From: Megamonas sp. UBA1799
Lineage (GTDB): Bacteria > Bacillota > Negativicutes > Selenomonadales > Selenomonadaceae
Reading direction: 5' to 3'
NCBI GenBank assembly: GCA_002319815.1
Contig: DCFR01000008.1
Coordinates: 62,642 to 126,641 of the forward strand
Length of the DNA: 64,000 nt
The position numbers and the translations under genes were made by a program. Shown here piece by piece: positions 60,709-64,000 of the stretch. Positions within the stretch are counted from its first letter, which is position 1. The number at the start of each line of letters is the position of its first letter. The notes under the pieces are model-generated. The model did not search any database. It was not told where the DNA came from and saw only the letters and a program-made list of their open reading frames with translations.

Positions 60709-60750
60709 CAACGGTTACCATACAGTTCGTCTGTATGGTAACCGTTGTTT
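60709..60750 (+). terminator. Perfect 17-bp stem after the BASS gene
   Basis: CAACGGTTACCATACAG (60709-60725), loop TTCGT, and the exact complement (60731-60747), followed by TTTCGTT. The rest of 60694-61015 is AT-rich and holds only this and the nuo promoter. Confidence 0.75.
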
Positions 60751-60842
60751 CGTTCTGGAAAGCGTGTATATTGTCTTCTGTATACAATCTTTTCGTAAAA
60801 TTGCGAGCAATTACAAATTTGACAAAATTTTTATAAAAAACA

Positions 60843-60871
60843 TTGACATGTGTTAATTGAAAACATAAACT
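60843..60871 (+). promoter_or_regulatory. nuo operon promoter
   Basis: TTGACA (60843-60848), 17 bases, TAAACT (60866-60871). The leader to nuoA is about 140 bases, without a recognised element. Confidence 0.7.
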
Positions 60872-61015
60872 AGAGATAGTCTGTATTGATTTTGTGTTTT
60901 GGTGAAGCACGTTTTGGCTTGTTTTGTACCAATACATTTTTGCCGTTTATTTTTGCGAAAGTTTTATGGAGCATTTGGCAGCTTGCAGGTCATTATTTTC
61001 AGGAAGGGGATTTTT

Positions 61016-61369
61016 ATGGGAGATTTTGGCGGGTTAGGAATCTTTTTCGCCATCGCATTGATTTTTCCGGTAATGGCGCTGATTCCGGCGTTTTTGCTGC
61101 AGCCGCGCCAGCCGACGAAGGAAAAGGGGATACCTTACGAATGCGGTGTTGACACTGTGGGGAAAACCTATGTGCAATACCGGATCGGATATTTTCTTTA
61201 TGCGTTGATTTTTGTGGTGTTTGATATTGAGACGGTATTCCTTTATCCATGGGCGGTACGTTTTGGCCAGTTAGGCTTGTTTGCATTATTGGAAATGTTC
61301 GTATTTGTCGGGATTCTGGCAATGGGCTTATGGTATGCATGGAAGAAGGGGGCATTGTCGTGGAAGTAG
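61016..61369 (+). CDS. nuoA: NADH-quinone oxidoreductase subunit A
   Basis: This 117-residue membrane subunit of complex I has three segments and the motif [43 protein letters not shown], with the Cys-containing loop and the DIE helix seen in NuoA. The ATG at 61016 has AGGAAGGGGA upstream; the frame is open earlier but without a site. It overlaps nuoB by 10 bases. Confidence 0.96.
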   Translation: MGDFGGLGIFFAIALIFPVMALIPAFLLQPRQPTKEKGIPYECGVDTVGKTYVQYRIGYFLYALIFVVFDIETVFLYPWAVRFGQLGLFALLEMFVFVGILAMGLWYAWKKGALSWK

Positions 61370-61875
61370 TGGATCTGGTACCGCCGGAGCTAAAAAATAA
61401 TGTGGTGGTAACAAGTGTGGATGCCCTGTTCAAGTGGGCGCGCAGCAATTCAATCTGGCCGTTGTCATCGGGGCTGGCTTGCTGTGCTATTGAGATGATG
61501 AGCACGGCGGCGGCGCGTTTTGATTTGGCGCGTTTCGGCTATGAGGTATTCCGTCCTTGTCCGCGGCAGTCGGATCTTTTGATTGTGGCGGGCACCCTGA
61601 CTTGGAAGATGGCACCGCCGTTGATTCGTTTATATGAAGAAATGCCGGAGCCGAAGTATGTGATTGCGATGGGAAGCTGTGCGATTGCCGGCGGTCCGTT
61701 CGCTGATTCGTATTCGGTGGTTCCCGGTATTGATGAAGTGCTGCCGGTTGATGTGTACATTCCTGGTTGTCCGCCCCGCCCGGAGGCGCTCATTGACGGG
61801 ATGCTGAAACTGCGGGAGAAAATCCAGCATCCGGAACGGGTAGAAAAAACGAAGGAGCAGGTGGCAAACGGATGA
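61360..61875 (+). CDS. nuoB: NADH-quinone oxidoreductase subunit B
   Basis: This 171-residue peripheral subunit carries the terminal cluster N2. The ligands are Cys41 and Cys42 (LACCAIEMM), Cys107 ([10 protein letters not shown]) and Cys137 ([14 protein letters not shown]). The GTG at 61360 is chosen for the GGAAGAAGGGGG site 7 bases upstream; earlier ATGs lie within or before that site. Its stop overlaps nuoC (ATGA). Confidence 0.96.
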   Translation: MEVVDLVPPELKNNVVVTSVDALFKWARSNSIWPLSSGLACCAIEMMSTAAARFDLARFGYEVFRPCPRQSDLLIVAGTLTWKMAPPLIRLYEEMPEPKYVIAMGSCAIAGGPFADSYSVVPGIDEVLPVDVYIPGCPPRPEALIDGMLKLREKIQHPERVEKTKEQVANG

Positions 61876-62357
61876 CAGATTACATGAGCAAGACGCGGCT
61901 GGCGGAGCTTCAAAAAGAATTTCCGGCCGTGCATTATGATCCGGAAGCCGCGCAGCCGGCGGTTTATGTGCCGGCCGACAGTCTCTTGGCGCTGCTGAAG
62001 TTTTTGCGTGAAGATGAAAGCTGCCGTTTTACCCGGCTGGCGGATCTGACAGCCGTGGACTATAAGGATTGTTTTGAGATGGTATATCATCTCTTTGCGT
62101 TGGAAGATATGACCTGGATTGTGGTCAAAGTGAAGCTGGAGCATGGACAGCCGGTTGTTCCTTCCATTACGCCGGTATTTCCCGGAGCCGAGTTTGAAGA
62201 ACGGGAAGTCTATGATCTTATGGGAATTGACTTCACCGGTCATCCCGATTTACGACGCATTCTGCTGGCTGATGATTTTATCGGGCATCCGCTGCGCAAG
62301 GACTATGTGCAGGAATTGCCGCCGGTTGTGCCGCGGATTCGGAAAGGGGGCCGCTGA
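61872..62357 (+). CDS. nuoC: NADH-quinone oxidoreductase subunit C
   Basis: This 161-residue subunit has the 30-kDa complex I motif: [47 protein letters not shown] (about 97-145). It is separate from NuoD, not fused as in E. coli. The start overlaps nuoB by 4 bases (ATGA). Confidence 0.95.
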   Translation: MTDYMSKTRLAELQKEFPAVHYDPEAAQPAVYVPADSLLALLKFLREDESCRFTRLADLTAVDYKDCFEMVYHLFALEDMTWIVVKVKLEHGQPVVPSITPVFPGAEFEEREVYDLMGIDFTGHPDLRRILLADDFIGHPLRKDYVQELPPVVPRIRKGGR

Positions 62358-62358
62358 A

Positions 62359-63456
62359 ATGCCAAAGACGGAAACATTTATTCTCAATATGGGGCCGCAG
62401 CACCCGAGTACGCATGGCGTATTGCAGGTTCAGCTGGAGTTGGACGGTGAAAATATTGTCCATGCAAAGCCAATTATGGGGTATTTGCACCGCGGCATTG
62501 AAAAATTGCTGGAGTCGCGTACATATGTGCAGGGGGTTCCTTACACGGATCGTCTTGACTATGTGTCATCAATGAACAACAATTTTGGTTTCTGCCGGGT
62601 GGTGGAAGAATTGGCGGGCATTGAAGTGCCCCGCAGGGCCGAATACATCCGGGTGATTATGGCTGAATTTAACCGTATTGCCAGTCATCTGATTTTTATC
62701 GGAACGCTGGCGATTGATCTGGGAGCGAGCACCGGGATGCTGTATACCTTCCGTGATCGTGAAGATATTCTGGATCTTTTTAATCTGGTCTGCGGCGCTC
62801 GCATGACGTTCCATTATATCCGTATTGGCGGTGTGGCGGCGGATGTGCAGCCGGAGTTTGTTGCACAGGCCTATGCTTTTCTGGATAAGGTACCGCATTT
62901 TATGGAAGAGTATAACCAGATTTTAAGCGGCAATGAGATTTTTACCCGTCGGCTCAAGGGCGTATCGCAGCTTTCTGTTGAGGAGTCGCTGGCTTATAAT
63001 ATGACCGGTCCGAATATTCGTGCTGCTGGTCTTCCGTATGATCTTCGCAAAGTCGATGGCTACAGTGTTTATCCGGAGTTTTCCTTTGCGGTTCCGGTGG
63101 GCAAAAAAGGTGATAACTGGGATCGGTATCAGGTTCGTTTCCGGGAAATCTTTGAAAGTGCTAAAATCATCCGCCAGGCGCTGGACGGGCTGCCGGAAGG
63201 CGAATTTATGGCTAAGATACCAAAAGTTCTGCGGCCGCCTAAAGGTGAGGTATACAGCCGAACGGAAAGCACGCGCGGCGAACTGGGCTTTTATATCGTG
63301 AGCGATGGTTCTACTAAACCGTACCGGGTTCATATCCGGCGTCCGTCGTTTGTGAATATGCAGGGATTGGATGCGATGTGCCGCGGCATGCTGATCGGTG
63401 ATTCGGTGGCCGCGTTTTCTTCAATAGACCCGCTGATGGGTGAGGTTGACTGCTGA
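62359..63456 (+). CDS. nuoD: NADH-quinone oxidoreductase subunit D
   Basis: This 365-residue 49-kDa-type subunit lines the quinone site. It opens FILNMGPQHPSTHGVLQVQLELDGE, has PIMGYLHRGIEKLLESRTYVQGVPYTDRLDYVSSMNNNF, with the His and Tyr that face quinone, and ends FSSIDPLMGEVDC. The ATG at 62359 follows AAAGGGGG, one base after the nuoC stop; the frame is open upstream within nuoC but that part is a shadow. Confidence 0.96.
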   Translation: MPKTETFILNMGPQHPSTHGVLQVQLELDGENIVHAKPIMGYLHRGIEKLLESRTYVQGVPYTDRLDYVSSMNNNFGFCRVVEELAGIEVPRRAEYIRVIMAEFNRIASHLIFIGTLAIDLGASTGMLYTFRDREDILDLFNLVCGARMTFHYIRIGGVAADVQPEFVAQAYAFLDKVPHFMEEYNQILSGNEIFTRRLKGVSQLSVEESLAYNMTGPNIRAAGLPYDLRKVDGYSVYPEFSFAVPVGKKGDNWDRYQVRFREIFESAKIIRQALDGLPEGEFMAKIPKVLRPPKGEVYSRTESTRGELGFYIVSDGSTKPYRVHIRRPSFVNMQGLDAMCRGMLIGDSVAAFSSIDPLMGEVDC

Positions 63457-63480
63457 TGGAAAGGATGTGCAGGTGGAAAA

Positions 63481-64000
63481 ATGCATAATGGAATTTTGCT
63501 TACAGCTGCTGGCTGGATTCGGGACATCCTGACCTTCCTCTTTGGCAATGAGCTGCTGGTTAATATTTTGATGACGTTGGTGGGTATTGGCGCGATTATT
63601 AGCGTCATTCTGACGTCGGCGATTGTTTTTACGTATGCGGAACGCAAGGTATGCGCCTTTATGCAGGTACGTATCGGGCCCAATCGCGTGGGTGGCCGTT
63701 TTGGACTTTTGCAGCCGGTTGCGGATATGCTGAAGCTTATGAGCAAGGAAGATATTATTCCCAATGGCTGCGACCGGGTGGTTTGGTCTTTGTCGCCGAT
63801 GCTGCTTTTTGTACCGTCGGCGCTTATTTATTCTTTTTTTCCGTTTGATGACGGAGCGATTTTAGCCGATGTGAATGTTGGGTTGTTCTTGCTGCTTGCT
63901 ATTTCTTCGCAGGCGGTACTGCCGTTTTTGATGGGCGGATATGCTTCCAACAGCAAATATGCGATGATCGGCGGCATGCGGACCGTAGCGCAGATGCTGA
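63481..64000 (+). CDS. nuoH: NADH-quinone oxidoreductase subunit H (partial, runs off the window)
   Basis: The frame opens at ATG 63481 (AGGTGGA upstream) and is unbroken to the end of the window, giving at least 173 residues. YAERKVCAFMQVRIGPNRVGGRFGLLQPVADMLKLMSKEDIIP is the NuoH signature in the first loop. It is the membrane subunit next to the quinone site. The jump from nuoD to nuoH without nuoE, F or G between suggests a complex I-like enzyme that may use ferredoxin or another donor. Confidence 0.93.
   Translation, partial: MHNGILLTAAGWIRDILTFLFGNELLVNILMTLVGIGAIISVILTSAIVFTYAERKVCAFMQVRIGPNRVGGRFGLLQPVADMLKLMSKEDIIPNGCDRVVWSLSPMLLFVPSALIYSFFPFDDGAILADVNVGLFLLLAISSQAVLPFLMGGYASNSKYAMIGGMRTVAQML

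Noticed and set aside
1..64000. CRISPR arrays, tRNA or rRNA genes, insertion sequences, prophage or integrase genes
   Set aside because: No regularly spaced repeats, no tRNA-like cloverleaf, and no transposase, integrase or phage structural protein was seen on either strand.

Overview
This window looks like a chromosomal segment of a low-to-mid GC, diderm Firmicute of the class Negativicutes (Selenomonadales/Veillonellales type). The evidence is protein content and gene order, because no rRNA or tRNA gene is visible: tig-clpP-clpX-lon-ysxC, ispE-gntR-glmU-prs, and a T-box-led cysE-cysS-mrnC-thyX-rlmB-yacP-sigH block are Firmicute arrangements. The same window carries pyruvate:ferredoxin oxidoreductase, superoxide reductase with ferritin, siroheme decarboxylase (an anaerobe's heme route) and a nuoABCDH cluster. 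TTG and GTG starts with strong AGGAGG sites are frequent. Genus cannot be decided from the sequence alone.

Layout. 1-3800: the end of leuA, nhaA, a MocR/PdxR-type regulator on the minus strand, and a tiny secreted protein with its own promoter and terminator. 3800-11050: the protein quality-control block tig-clpP-clpX-lon, then ysxC and the ahbA-ahbB pair. 11400-14900: monocistronic nifJ. 15000-31300: an accessory region of small transport, regulator and detoxification modules. It holds a fosmidomycin-type exporter, a MATE pump divergent from its MerR regulator, a MarR-nitroreductase-secreted protein set, a metallo-hydrolase, a LUD protein, a flavoprotein, a truncated XRE regulator next to an AT-rich orphan membrane gene, a chloramphenicol acetyltransferase-like gene, an AraC-MATE pair, a PL7-like secreted protein, and superoxide reductase with ferritin. 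31700-43000: DUF535, bioH-bioC behind a BirA operator, a C69 dipeptidase, LysR-azlCD, an ECF S component, LysR-sodium symporter and rarD. 43200-47300: ispE-gntR-glmU-prs. 47400-53400: a frameshifted M20 amidohydrolase, a Tat-type amidase, NhaC, a DapF-like epimerase, an orphan amino-acid binding lipoprotein and a small unknown. 53450-59500: the cysteine T-box operon ending in sigH. 59600-60700: a BASS/PanS-type transporter with a switch-like leader. 61000-64000: nuoA, B, C, D and the start of nuoH.

The most interesting signals are regulatory. (1) The MocR regulator's own promoter contains ATTGTAT-tg-ATACAAT, and the same inverted repeat (ATTGTAT-ta-ATACAAT) recurs 36 kb away upstream of an ECF S-component gene. 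This suggests a vitamin B6 regulon in which that S component is a pyridoxine transporter. (2) The BASS transporter leader (59655-59727) can form two mutually exclusive hairpins, one of which hides the ribosome-binding site; I do not recognise it as a known riboswitch. (3) A textbook BirA operator overlaps the bioHC promoter. (4) The MATE gene at 16268 has a 19-bp-spacer promoter with the dyad inside the spacer, as in MerR-activated promoters. (5) A MarR regulator has matching operators before both of its own transcription units.
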